From Sequoia sempervirens (taxonomy: Eukaryota; Streptophyta; Pinopsida; Cupressales; Cupressaceae), in contig VDFB02296842.1 in NCBI GenBank assembly GCA_007258455.2, positions 1 to 64,000 of the forward strand: DNA of 64,000 bases. Reading direction: 5' to 3'. This document shows positions 11,827 through 25,170 of the stretch, piece after piece. Position numbers and translations under genes: made by a program. Positions within the stretch are counted from its first letter, which is position 1, and each line of letters opens with the position of its first letter. The notes below the pieces were generated by a model that saw only the letters and a program-made list of their open reading frames with translations, made no database searches and was not told the origin of the DNA.

Positions 11827-13453
11827 TGTAATACTCCTCATGTTGTTGTTTGGACTTGTTATTTTCTGTGGTTATGCTTGATTCTTTGAGACTTTGATAG
11901 TTATTGTTTATTGGTTGGATTGGTGGATTGGATAGTTTAGACTGCTTGATGACTATGCTACTTTATTTGATGACATGGATATTATGATATGACATTATGG
12001 TTTGGTGATGTTTAATTTGATTTCAATAGTATATTGTGATGTAGTGGATTAGTAATCATTTTATGATGATATGATGTGATTAGTTTAGTTTAGCAATGTT
12101 ACTTTATACTTAATGTTGTAATTGTTATTATAGTTTTGGTGAGGGGACAATGTAGCACCACTCGTTTGCGAGTGCCCTGCTACGCTGCAATTCCTTCTCA
12201 CGATGTGATGTTTTTGATTATATATATACATGTTGTACACAAACTTGTTTGTATGCAGGAATTGCAGGAACAGAGTCTCGATTCCACCTGCTTCGGCAGG
12301 ACAGGGCGAGCATCAAATTAACCCAACGGGCATGAAGTTTAAATAGATATGAGAAGGAAGTAACCCCGTCCCAAGTTTGGCAACCTATTTTATGTTTAGT
12401 GGTATTGTGCGTCTTTGACCTTTGTCATTTTTGCATTTTACGATAGTGGTTTGTGTGAAAGTAATTATGTTATTTGTTTTACGTTGGTGTGGTTGTATGA
12501 GGTAATTTAAATAACTAAATGATTATAATAAATGTTAGAATAGTTATTGGAATAGTTTATATTAAAATATAAAAAGTCCTAAATTAAAAGCCATGTAATT
12601 TATTAAGGATAAATAAATTGAAAGGTGTAAATTAAATTATTTAAAATTGGTATTTTGATAATTTAATAAAAATAGCATGTTGAGGATAATTAATGGAATA
12701 AAATAATTAAATAAGTTAAATTGTGTGAATTGCAAGTATAATTTGCAAAATCAAAATTAAAACAAAAAGTGTTGTTTGAATAGAAAAAAAATCAAGAAAA
12801 GAAAGAAAAGAAGAAAAGGACCAATGAATGTGGAGATTTTGGCTAAAAGGATGGTGATGAAATAGAAAGCTTCTTTTAATTCTAATTTTTGGAGTTTTCG
12901 AAAAAGAAGAAAATATCTTTTTATTTAATAGCAAAATTGAGAGGTTTTCATTCACGAGGAAAATTGATAGAAGCTTCAAAAATATTGAGTTGTGGAAATT
13001 GGATCTTCTCTTGTTTTCTCTATATAATTTATTTCTTTGTTCTAGAAGAAAGGCTCTTCGGAATTAAAATTTTAGATTAGAGAATTTATCAAGGAAACTG
13101 GTGGAGAAGTTCTGAAGAAAGAAAGGGGAGCTCTTCAAAAAGGCTATTTGGGATCAAGAAAAGCTTCATCAATTCCTCAGCAAGCGTAGGACTTCAGGTT
13201 CCATTCTATTTCTTTTATTTTTCTGAAGCTGTAAAAATAAATATGTTTCTCTATGTATAAAAGAAAAAGCTTTTTGAGATTTGAAATTTATTGGGTAGCC
13301 AACCAAGGAAAGAAATTTATTGTTGAATCTCTGGAATTGTTCTGAACTTTTATAATTATGTTATGGGAAAATTATTGCCTCTCTAAAATGAATGGATTTA
13401 TGTGTTTAATATACACATATATATACACAGATTCGTGGATATACATATTTGTA

Positions 13454-13492
<39 letters not shown>

Positions 13493-15767
13493 AAAACAAG
13501 CATGATTTCCAATTTCCTTTGTACTATGTCCCTGATGATACAGTTGTGTATATTTATACATACAAATATATATATATAATTTTTTTATTTAGGAATTTAT
13601 TTTGACTAAGGCCGTAGTACTCTAACGCAGCTGCATTTTTTTTGTTGTTTGCTAGGTGGGGCTCGGCCTTGGCCGTACCCCTGCCCAGCCATTTGGTGGT
13701 TGGTTGTGTAGCAGTCAAGAGACTTCCACAACAATCCTTTGGACTGCTGTGAGAAGTCCCTTGGACTGCATGCGGCCGCGGCCTTTTAGTGGCTGCGATT
13801 TCTTTAAATGAATTTTTTATTTTTTATTTATATATATATGTACATGTCCTGGCTATGATTAAGTTTTCTTTTCTAGATTTATGACTAGATAAAATATTAA
13901 AAAACCAGAATGTGTATTTATATATATGTTTTATTTATATTTATACATATATAATTATATTATGTATGTATATAAATAAGATATATAAATATATAGATAT
14001 AAAGTTATCTTTTATGAAATTATTATTATTGGAAATTGTTCTTGGAAATTGGCAAAATCATTATGTGTTATTTCAAAATTATTTCATCGAAAATGGATTT
14101 TGGTTATATTGTTTAATTGCGAGTGGAATAAAAAAAATTGTGGTATTTTGAGTTGTTTTGTAATATCCATGTGTGGATACTATCATGTTAACTTGCATTA
14201 TGGAATCTGGTAAAATTGATTTGGTTATTTTTCTTTATTGTTATATTATTGTTTTAGCTTTACCAATGTGGGAACCCAGTTTGTTTAGGAACTCGTTTAA
14301 GGTTGTTGGGAAATTTAGGCTTCTAGAGGCTTGAGTTTATTCTTTAGTCGATGTATCTCTCTTTTTGGAACTTTGATGTGGCAAGTTATTGAGTATCTTT
14401 ATTTGGTAAGGGTTGTACGAGATTTTGTAGAGACTCTAATTGTGTGCTTTTTACCGAGATGGGTAATGCCTCGCATGTCATCTGTTGAGATGTAATGCTC
14501 TGTTCTTTATGGTACAACCCTTGCTTTTGATTATGTTTTGGGGTCTCTTGGGAGAGTGGCTCTTTGTGGGGGCCGACACCTCAAAAGGAGGAAGGGCTTA
14601 GGATAGCCCACGTAAGAGTTAGATTAACAAGTGAAAACCTAATAATAGAACTTAGGGGGATGGGTAGTAACAAAATATTAAGATAATCTTGGATACCTCA
14701 TCTATCCATTAGGGCTATCGCAGACTAATGGTAGACTGAGAAGGTCGTGGTTGGCAAAGTCGTTACCTCATCCTCAGGAGAGGTAAATGGCTTCGCATGA
14801 GTCACCCTATGGGGCTGACGCCTCAAGTAGGAGGAAGGGCCAAGATAACCATAGATGGGGGTCGATGCCTCACGTTGGAGGAAGGGCCAGGATAACCCAT
14901 GTAGGCTATGCAATGACACTCTCCACTAGTTTCCCTTATGCTTTGTTTTCTTGGTTGCCTCTGGAAGTGTGTTATGATTGTTGTCTTGGATTTATTTTGG
15001 AAGTGGTTAATGGTTGTTTCCTTTGGTTTATTTATGATGTGTTTTATGGCTTTGTGTTTATTATGATTGAATCTTGGTTGTTGTCGTTTATGATCTATGT
15101 AATCTTTTGTTGTTGCTACTAGAGTTATTGCTACTATGATATTCTTTATTGGAGTTAGTCTTGTGGCATTCTTGGTCACAGTCACTTCCTTGTCACCTCT
15201 AAGCACAGGGGGTTGGTTTTTCTAAAAACCCATGTGGTTGGGTGGAACATGCTCCTCACCTGTTGGGTTCCCCATCAATGTTCGTTCTTCATAGTATCCT
15301 GCAGATGGAGCTTGTACCAGATATTCATCTTGAATTTCAAACATTCTTTGTATTATGTATTTATCCCACATGTATGGGAGGTTTTATTCTATCTCATGTA
15401 TTGTGAACATGTAATGTATTAAAAGATGATGTATTGTAAATGCACCCTTGTAACCATTCATGATTTATGAAATTTATTATGGTTTGTATCATGTGATGTA
15501 TTTATACTTATGCTTATGGATATATGGATGTTATCTTTTGTAAATGGTTATTTTAATGTCTATGATGGATGTAAAGATTAGTTAAGTTATTTAGCTTTAT
15601 CTGTAATCTTTCGTTATGAGTTGGTTTTATGCGATGTGACCTCACGTGCCCCAAAGGACTTGATGTTATGATGTTATCGTGTAATGTAATTATGTTTAAT
15701 GGTTCCTTATATGTTTACTTTGTATTATTTAAAAAAATAAATGTGCGCTTTGTTTTGTCCTTTGGGG
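11827..15767 (+). repeat. 3' LTR of the Ty3/gypsy element
   Basis: It is homologous to 3056-7017. The first ~890 bp differ from the left copy at many positions (roughly 6% by eye, plus indels). From 12721 to 15767 every line I compared was identical to 3971-7017 at a constant offset of 8750. It ends at TTTGGGG; the next bases, TTTGCACGACCC, are not LTR sequence and no target duplication follows. Confidence 0.92.
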
Positions 15768-15769
15768 TT

Positions 15770-18326
15770 TGCACGACCCAAATACGTGCACTACCCAAGA
15801 AAACTCAAAGGGTGAACTAAAGTTACAACAACCCCTTTTCACAAATTACAACTCTTGGAAGACTTAGATTCTCGTAATAACAATTACTTCCCTCCTAGTA
15901 CACAATTACAGAAACACGTGCTTTTATAAATACAACTTCTAGCAATTAAAGAAATGCTATCATTCGGATTTCCTAAATCCATTACAATCAATTTCGCATA
16001 TTTAAAATGCACATTAAATATAATTCCAACTTACAATTTCAACAATGAATAAAACTAATTATTCATCTTCTAGTTTCCACAAGTGCTCATAAAATTAACT
16101 CAATTTTCCTCAACAAAATAAATCAATTATATTTATTTAGCTAACCATGTTTACAAATATCTATTGTAAAATTCAAACATTAAATAAATATATTTAATAT
16201 TTATATATATAATAAAATGTAATTATATATATACATATAAATATATTATTTAAGTATTAAAAATAATTATAAGTTTAAAGAACCCCATTTATTTAATACT
16301 ATAAATTCATTTCCTCACAAAATTATTTGTATTGATCATATATGGCAAAATATATAAAAAAAACATATATATATATTACATGTATCATATATATATAAAT
16401 AATATATATATATTATAAATATGATAGATATATTTTAATTCCCAAATTGTGAAGTACGAAATTCACAGAGGGTGTGATTTTAATACCTGTGGGCTATAAC
16501 CACTGCATATTACACAGCCTTCCCCTTGTAGGGGAGGCGTGACCATGGCAGTGGCAGCGTCGGCTACCTCACAGCTTCAACCCTCCCTTTAAGGAGAATC
16601 AGCGCTGGGATAGCTAGTGCTTCCCCTTCAATATATATACAAAACCTTCATTCAAATGAAATTTTGTGAATTTTTCCATACGGCGATTTACAATGCCTTT
16701 CAAAATTAAAATTTTCTTTCAAGAAAATCACAGTGTTTAAAAAGAAATATCATATTTATATATATGTATATGTACATATATATATTCCAATATATATATA
16801 AATTAACATGAGCATTGGCTCTAATTGGGCAATTAAATTACACAGAAGAAGTTTTCTACAGGAAAGCTCAGTCAGAAATTTCATTTTCCCAGATAATTAA
16901 AAGAAATAGGGAAACTAAACAAAATAATGATTTTCTACAGAGATCTATAATTCCTTTTGTATCAATCTATTTTGAATTGAACAAATTACACAGAGGATTT
17001 TTAATTGTTTTCTACAGAAGTTCAACTTTCACGGCAATCTTTTAAGAAAGAAAACAAGAGCTTCTACAACATAGAAAATCTTTTCCTAAACATTTCCAAA
17101 TTGCATTACAGTAATAAAACCACTTTTCAATTCAAAATTCACAAAAACAATAAAGGAACCTATTCTAGAATAACTTTTGCCTCAAGAAAAGTTGTCAAGC
17201 TTCTCTGTAGCTTCAATTTTCCAATATAGCCAAAGCTTCCTCCAATGCAATTGTCTCTTTCTAGAAAACACAACAATACCACAACCAAGAATTCTACAGC
17301 AAGATTCTAAAACAAAAACCTCTAAGAGATCCACAATTTCCCTAGCAATTTTTTCAACAAAACCAAAAACTCTTCCCGTGAAACAACTTTCTTCCCTCTT
17401 TTCCCAATCTTTTCTCTGAGAATCAATTTACAACCATAAGATAACCAATTTCTAACTCATAGTTATCCCAATCAAAATATCTTTTCCCTCAACAACCAAA
17501 GATATTTTCCAACCACATGCATTTAAATAAAAATAAAACAATTAATATATTTCCACAAATTTAAATAAAAAATAAAACAATTTACTAATTGCAACCAATT
17601 TAAATACTTTTATTTATTTAATTACCATTTATTTTAATAATAAAAATTACTCAACAACATAATTAAATTAAATTTATTTATTTATTTATTCTAAAGCCTT
17701 CACAACAATAATTCAATTAATTAAATATTTAAATCAAATACACATTTAATCTACCAAATTAAACTTGCACAATAATAAAATACCTAGAACAACAATGATA
17801 AGGCTATGACCAAAACTCAAACTGATGACACACTGTACTAGTGTAAAGGTATGACTAGGTAACCCGTTACTATCTCCCAATATTACTGTTGAGTAGTGGA
17901 CATGCTCAGACCTATGAAACCAGGTGAAGCTAATGTCCTGTACCTACAATCCTGCAAACAAGCAAATTTCGTACATGTATCCAGATAATAAAACATACAC
18001 ATCGTGAAGAGAGAATCGTGGAAATTACAGGGCACTCGCAAGTGAGTGATGCAATACCGTTCTCTTCACCAATACAATGTCACATCAACTAATGAGATAA
18101 TATATCAATTAAACTACAATAAGCATATATAACAATGCCATCACAACTACGCATCTATGCAAACATAAAGCATATTAAACATAATCACCATGCATATAAT
18201 GTGTCATCACATCAATATAGTCTATCATCGCTCCACTGTCAGCAATAGAATAAAAATAACATAAAATAAAGTCTAACAAAGTATCTGAGCTATCAAGAAA
18301 ACATAGCAAATCGGAGGGGTGTCACA
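15770..18326 (-). repeat. Diverged relative of the Ty3/gypsy LTR, inverted; solo or truncated
   Basis: Read on the minus strand it starts TGTGACACCCCTCCG at 18326 and may end GGGTCGTGCA at 15770, giving TG...CA ends. Landmarks are colinear with the LTR at 11827. ACTTGCGAGTGCCCTG (about 18030) matches GTTTGCGAGTGCCCTG, and TTCACGATGTG and GCTTGTTTGCAGGATTG match the stretch at 12190-12270. A GC-rich island (16440-16640) sits between TA-rich tracts, as in the longer LTR. It is about 1.4 kb shorter. No target duplication is visible. The small frames at 16815-17419 are chance frames. Confidence 0.75.
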
Positions 18327-19350
18327 ACATTACTAGAAGTTTTTGTATTTCAGATGTGTTTTCCTTTGACTTTTGTGACTTTTGTCACCTCTCAAAAGAC
18401 ATATCCAGAAGTTTGCTTTATTATAAAGTAAAAGTATTTACATGACAAATAACTAGAATCTAATATAAGAATGTAGTTCTATAATTGCATTCTAATTTCA
18501 TCTTTTACACCAAAAATAACTGTCCAATGAACTGAAATAACTTGGCACACTATAATTAAGGTACTAAAAAAAATAAAAGATTTTTTGAGGTTTAGCTTTG
18601 ACATGTAAATTGGCATATTAAAATTAAGACACTCAATTAAAACAAAATAAGGGTCTCATCCTAGCTTCCTATTGGACTATATCTAATCAGATAATGTGCT
18701 TGAATATTGGATGATATCTCATTAGATAATGTGTTTGGATCAACCGAATTGATTTTATCCTAATTTTTTCATTGGCTGTCTAAATTGCAGTTAATAAAAA
18801 ATTAAATTCTAGTGAGATGACCTAATTAGTTTCCAGGCTAATTGCACGATCCAAATTTCCTTGTTACACCGAAGGCGTGTCCCTATTTCTGCTTTCAAAA
18901 CTCATTTTCTCCATCAACGGTTTAAAAGGAAAGAAATGGCATGGTTGACAGTTTGGACATTGTTGATCGTTAGATCATATTCCTCACGTCACCCCAACAA
19001 ACACATTAAACCTTCCATTTAATTTTTTGCCTCACATTTAATAGCTAGTGATGCAAATATCTGAAACTATCAATTTTGCATTTAATTTGGCTTTCTCTCG
19101 CCACCTTCCTCTCCAATCTATATGTGGAAAAATATCTACAATCTTATATTTTCATAATACCCTTTCTACAACATTTTTCTATTGTCGGCATCACTGAAAA
19201 AATACATGATTAGTGTAGATTTTTGAGGTAACTCATCTACAGTTGTTTCAGTATGAGATTTTGGCAACATACCCAACTCCTCATCTAAATCTATAAGTAT
19301 TTTTTTGTAATCTGCAGTCATTTGTCGTTGTTCCTCCAAACTTTGCATAG

Positions 19351-19450
19351 TCATCCTCAAGCTTTATCTTCCAGGTATGTTACTTGCCCTGACTGTAGAG
19401 TTATCCTCAAGCTTTATCTTCCAAGTACGCCACTTTCCCTATCTGCGGAT
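19351..19450. repeat. 50-bp tandem duplication
   Basis: Two adjacent copies share CCTCAAGCTTTATCTTCCA near their start, and the remainder aligns with several substitutions. It is a local duplication of moderate age. Confidence 0.75.
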
Positions 19451-19454
19451 TGCA

Positions 19455-19492
19455 TAATATTAAAACCTAAATATGCTCATTATGAGGATCTT
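19455..19492 (+). repeat. Short partial copy of the 20.8/44.0-kb dispersed repeat
   Basis: TTAAAACCTAAATATGCTCA matches, in inverted orientation, the stretch around 20925-20958 (TTAAAACCTAAATGTGCTCA on the minus strand). Homology stops after about 35 bp. Confidence 0.5.
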
Positions 19493-20784
19493 GTTCATTT
19501 GTTTATTGTAATTTACTTCTTTCCATCTAGATTTAACTATTTAATCTTAGTCCTAAATTTTAAATTTAAACTAAAATATTTAGCAACCCTAGAAACCTAG
19601 GGTTTGCGGAGTTTAATATAGGGCAAAAATAATAAAAACGAAGAACAAACAAATATTTCATAACAACTAAAAACGTCATGAAATTCGCAAAGAAATAAAA
19701 TTTCTTAGTTTTTGCTACAAAACAAATTTTAAACAAGATGCCAAAAGAAATAATTTTTTGCAATGTTACTCCAAATTAGTTACACAATTGGCAAATAAAA
19801 TCACTTCATTAAATTATCCTTCAACCTTTTCCCAAATTAGATATATTTCAACCAGACACTGGGCCCCTTTTAGCAATAATAGGGATTCTGAGATAGTACA
19901 ATATATTTTTGAGGGGTAGTATAATTGTTTCCTTTGTGCATTCCTGAATGCTACATTCCAAAGCGTGGAGTTAGGTTAATTTTTGCTTAAATATAATGAT
20001 GTTAACACAACAAAATCATCTCTTCACCTAACTGCACTCTCCATACCTTAACAAAACAGAAAATGTTAAGGTCTGCACTTGATACTTGATTCAAACAAGC
20101 AAGGCCACTTGTGGGTGAGAAGAGCATTTTATTTTTGGGTGTACAAGTTGAGAGCACTTGAGGGTCCATATCATACACCAACCTGGGCTCCATGGTAGCC
20201 CTTCAATTTACATGACCTGCACCCATCATAAAAGGTCAACACATATTTGATCAACTACTTTGTATTGTCTTATATGGAGGCCATCGTCAAGAGAGGCAAT
20301 TTGATTACCACAAGACTCCACATCAGATGGCTGGAGAGCCAAGCAAAAAGATACACTCCATCATTTTTGCAGAGTATACAAAGGCTACAATATTTTTATG
20401 GCTGAGAATATCTTCATAGATGGATATACATAAGGCAAACCTTTGAAGTAGTTTTAAGCAGCAAGCGAGGTATTTTTGTATATACATGCTCTGTCAATAT
20501 GAAAATAGGGAATAAATTTGTTTGAGACATTGTGATGAGCTTTTGTGGGCAACGAGGCTCTATTCACATGTACATGCGGTGTCCAGAATATCTTGTGTCT
20601 ACCTAGAAGCCGAATAAATAGTTTGTAGGGTCCACTGAACAATTTTATTTTAAAAGGGTGATTCTAAATTTGTTTAATTGTTCACGGACTTCCAATGACT
20701 TAGCATTTAAGATAAATGACGCAAGTTTTTTTGTATTAAATGATGTCAATTGTAAGTTTTTCACTAGTTTTTTGTTGCTTTCCC

Positions 20785-20984
20785 TTATTGGTTTCCACTC
20801 ATCCAAACTCTTCCTCCTTGGTATTGACCTTCACTTCTCCAATTGGATGAGCTGCAGCCATAAAATAAGGTTTCTTGGAGGGTTTTAGAGTATATTTATT
20901 AAAATGAAAATTACGGCCAAAATCCTAATAATGAGCACATTTAGGTTTTAACATTGGTTACATATACATTAGCATAATTAATCC
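20785..20984 (-). repeat. Dispersed repeat copy, homologous to 43989-44200
   Basis: The minus strand aligns with the plus strand at 43989-44200. Shared stretches include TTAATTATGCTA, ACCTAAATGTG, TTTCATTTTAATAAA, ATACTCTAAAA and GGAAGAGTTTGGA, in the same order and with similar spacing. It is probably a diverged transposon terminus or promoter-like segment; the family is unknown. Confidence 0.6.
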
Positions 20985-22544
20985 ATCGTTGGTAATTCAA
21001 GATGATCAAATTAATCTTTACTGTTCATTGTTATTCGTGTTTGCCTATCATTTTGTGTTTTTAATATTTGAAAATTATTAGTATCAATATTTTAGATTTT
21101 AAAAAAATAATGTATAAATATATAATTAGAACTATTTAAAATATTTTCATTTTTTAAGATTTGAATAATTAATTTATTATAATATATAATAAATATAATA
21201 TAAAAATAATAAATTATATGCATAAATCTTTGTAAATTTAAAATTTTATATTTATTTACATAATTATTATATTATAATATATGTAATATATAAATTAAAT
21301 ATACATATATAAGTAAATTTTAATAATATTATTATTTCACTTTTAATATATAGATAAATAATTATAAAATTTAATTAAAAAAAACTTTTAAATAATACAA
21401 ATAATTATTATTCATAAGTGGAATTAAACAAATTGATAAATTAGAATTGAATTTTAATAGATTTCATTTTATTTTAAACTTTTAAAAATTGATTTACTTG
21501 TAGCTTTTAATATAAGTTAAATTTTACATTTAACAATTTTAATATAGTTCTATTTATTGTTGGTGGTAGAAGTCACCGACCACTATTTACACTATGAACA
21601 ATAAAGAATGAATCTTTGTCCATCTCTTTTATTTTAACTGTTATTGCAGCCCCCAACTTCTCTATTTATTCTTTGTCTTTATCTATTTACTTTTACAAAT
21701 AATTAGTTATTTAATACTAGCATAAATCTTTTAAAAAAATTATAAAATAAGTAGCATTTATTTTAGTTATATATTTCATACAAATGGTTTACATTATATA
21801 GACTTTTTAAGATATATATATCATAGTGGCATTCTATATGTAATTTGTAAGATATTAATTTACTTTTAATATAAGTATAAAATAAGTATTTTAGTATATT
21901 AAAAAGCTTGAGAATTTTAATCTTTATATATATAAAGTGGTAATGGTTAATTTGTATGAAATTTTTTAAAAAAGGGTTGATCGAAGCTACTGCAATGTTT
22001 TTTGTGTATAATATAATAGCTTTCTTTTAATCTAAGGGGTCTGAATTTGATTTAAATCTTTTTACTTTTTTAATAATTTAAAAAAAAAAAAATATTATAT
22101 TGATTTTTATTATACAATAATTATATTATGTTTAAAATAATTACCATATTCAATTATTATATTCTTAAAATAGATTTCATAGTTTATATTATATATTATT
22201 TTTAAATATTATTTAATAATAAATAAGCAAAATATTATAATATAATATTATATTATATTTTAAATACTACATTGTTTATATAACTAAGCAATCGACCCCC
22301 TTCAACATCTCTCATGATATGTTCTACGCTATTGAAAGCTAGATCACAACAATTATAGTATTTTATATAATTATATAATTCTTTTACTATATTGTTACAA
22401 TTATGAGCATGAAATCGTAGATACCAAGTTTTCACAACAATTGATTCTTATTTATGCAACCATAATAACAAACAATAGACTGTAAGAAAACCTTGTAATC
22501 TTAACTTATGTCATACAATTTTTTTCACATTCTCCTTAGCATTA

Positions 22545-22690
22545 TATTTAGGCATTGCTTATCCCTTCTACACATGCTAAACAACCACTTACTTACAATT
22601 TGTTGTTATACTCATACTAAACAACCACTTATTTAAGCATTGTTTATCCCTTCTACACATACTAAACAACCACTTAAGGGAGCTTAAATA
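22545..22690. repeat. Degenerate tandem repeats with CTAAACAACCACTTA
   Basis: The phrase ACTAAACAACCACTTA (first copy GCTAAACAACCACTTA) occurs three times. Two of these are preceded by GCATTG(C/T)TTATCCCTTCTACA. The period is irregular. Confidence 0.7.
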
Positions 22691-23192
22691 TGATCAACAC
22701 TATAATACTGCAGCTCTTACGATAATCGCTCCTTTCCAACTTTACCTTGATAGCCTGTAGTCCCAATATTAACAATAAATTTGTTTTCATTGTTTCAACT
22801 TAAACTTTACTAGTTACTTAAATGTTTGTTACCTTTATGTATCATTTGTTGTCAAGTTTGTTTCAAATTTCAATACTAGTGGAGTTTTTTGTATGCAATT
22901 TTTTTTAAAAAATACATAGATTAGATATCTATTGCGGGCATTTTGGCAATAGGTTTTATAGAAGGTGATGTAGAGATATGTAATTAAGAAATACCCTACA
23001 TTTTTTGTATGCTTTCGGTACACATGTAATTTATGTGGCGATTTGTATCATTGACAATGTATCCTCCTCAAAAGTTCTACTCCAAATGAACATATGTTTC
23101 TATAAATCCTCTATAAACTTGTAATGTTTTGAATTACACATTTAGATTTTGGAGATCATTTTCTATCCCAAATTTTTTTTATACGTTTCTTC

Positions 23193-23250
23193 TTATTATG
23201 ACACAAATTTCTATACATAGTTATTATGAGACACAAATTTCTATACATAG
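23193..23250. repeat. 28/30-bp tandem duplication
   Basis: TTATTATGACACAAATTTCT and its continuation ATACATAG are repeated at once, with an extra AG in the second copy. It is a small replication-slippage type duplication. Confidence 0.8.
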
Positions 23251-25170
23251 TTATTTGTATATGTTGTGGCGACATAGCCATTCAGACTTATAATACTGAA
23301 AACAACTACAAATCTTATGCTATTTTTGGAGGTAAATTGCACAAAAATTAAAAGACAATCAGTAATAAGATTATTTTATTATTGTTGGATGGAATAAACA
23401 ATATCAGAAATAATAAAAAATATCAGCTAAAAATAACAATTTACCCATTCTAATGGCTTCATAGAAGTGTGAGTAAATCATCAAATGTTTAAATTATAGA
23501 CCCCTGTAATCAATCACAACACCTTATGGTCGGCTGGTGAAAGATTTTGTAAGACAGTTTGCAAAATATGATGAGGGAAGACTTTGTAGAATATTTCCAG
23601 TTTTAATTATTATGGTTGTGTTGAATTTTCAAAATATATTACAGTGTGGTTTGATTTTTCAAAAATTGTGTGTGGAGGTGTGGAGTTTCCAATTTTTGCC
23701 TTGTGAGAAGTTTTCATGCATTAAGTTTTTGAAGTATTTATTTTGTTGACATCTCAGTGTTGAATCACTATTATTGTTGGCTTACCATGGCTAGTTGTAC
23801 CATTTGATATTAATAAATATTAATGATTATGGTTCACAAAGAGGTGCCATATCTAGTATTGAGGGTTGTTGTACTTCAGTTTTTGTTGAGCAACATTTAA
23901 ATAATTTTAAGCTACTACTAATACCTAGCCGATACTTTGAGAATAGCTTTTAAGTTTTACCATATGAAAACTGTAGAGCAAATGCAAGTAGCAAATAAAA
24001 ACAAAACTTTCTATAAACTAAGAAACCCATCCACAAGAGAAGGAAACACTCTCTTAAAGATATTTTTATCTTAAAAAATAAGTAGCATCACAAGACTCTT
24101 CAAACTCATAACAAGCAACTCCTGAGAAGCATCAAGTTAAGGGAGTACGTACAAAGTAAGAGTTGCATTTTTTATAATGACAAAATGAAATGCTGTGACT
24201 AATAGACCAACCTCAGTGCTATTAAATTATAACAAATAGATGCAATTCATGTGGAACCTGTGCATACTAACCACTAAAACAAATTCAAAATTCAAACTAT
24301 ATAAAAGAATGAGAGAAATGAAGACTACAAAATTCTTATAAAGTTGTAGATGCTTTTTTTTAAGATTATAAGTTCGAAGAATTCAATTTTAATCATAATT
24401 TGTTTATAAATTCATACAATAATTGATATCATATACCAATGCATACTAAAATTCGTCATATGGTAAGAGGCATTGCATGTGTGTCATGACAATTAGGGAT
24501 TGGAAAACTTGGAATTGGAAAAACTGAATTGGTTTTCGAATTTGCATACACTTTTACAAAGAAATAATCATACAAATATGGTTTTCAATAGAAATTAGAA
24601 CAAATAAATTTATATTTGTAGAAATTTAACATCTTTCAAAAGTGTTTGAATTTGATTAAGGTTCATGTAACGAACTTGGTTCTTTGATGAAAGGACAAAA
24701 TTTCATGGAACTGGTTATGATATCTATGTTATAGGCATGTAGCTTGCACTACCATGCTTCCTTCGCTTTTTTGGTCCATCGTTTTCTCTGTGTAAAATTT
24801 AATAGATACTTCTACAAACAATACTCTACAATAGGTGATCTGATAAGGGAAAACACCAACATAAAGCATTTTTATCCTCCACTTTCTATTTCCTTTGCTC
24901 TTTTCAAATTAAGACTCTTCGGTGTACCCATTGCACACATAGGTGCAATTGCTAGTTTTATATAGTATATGAATGCAATAGCTACAAGATGATAATTATC
25001 ATTTTAGGAAAAACACCCACCTTGTATGATAAATACACTATAACCATTGTCATAATCCAAAAAATCATTTCAAATATCTAGAGGGAGAAATAAGGATAAT
25101 TGCAACAAGTCAAGCAGTTTGCTCTTAGTCTTTGGTACAATCTATCCTTGAAATTTTATAGCCTACAGTA

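Larger units (their letters stand above)
3056..15767 (+). mobile_element. Ty3/gypsy LTR retrotransposon, chromovirus-like, defective
   Basis: The element has long direct repeats (3056-7017 and 11827-15767), an initiator-tRNA-Met-type primer site just after the left repeat, and a purine tract just before the right one. The internal order is gag, protease, reverse transcriptase, RNase H, integrase, as in Ty3/gypsy. A chromodomain-like tail after integrase and the long LTRs suggest the Tekay/Del group of chromoviruses. It cannot code for itself: gag and pol contain many stops and frameshifts. The flanks show no matching target duplication (AGCTC on the left; no copy on the right). The right repeat also seems to stop about 23 bp short of the primer-proximal end of the left repeat. 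It abuts an inverted relative of its own LTR. Confidence 0.93.
18327..25170. other. AT-rich spacer with relic repeats, no convincing gene
   Basis: This is mostly AT-rich, extremely so from 21050 to 22260. It holds short tandem duplications and two diverged dispersed repeats, listed separately. Frames such as 19166-19360 (-) and 20658-20888 (+) are short, unsupported by family similarity and probably not genes. Confidence 0.5.
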
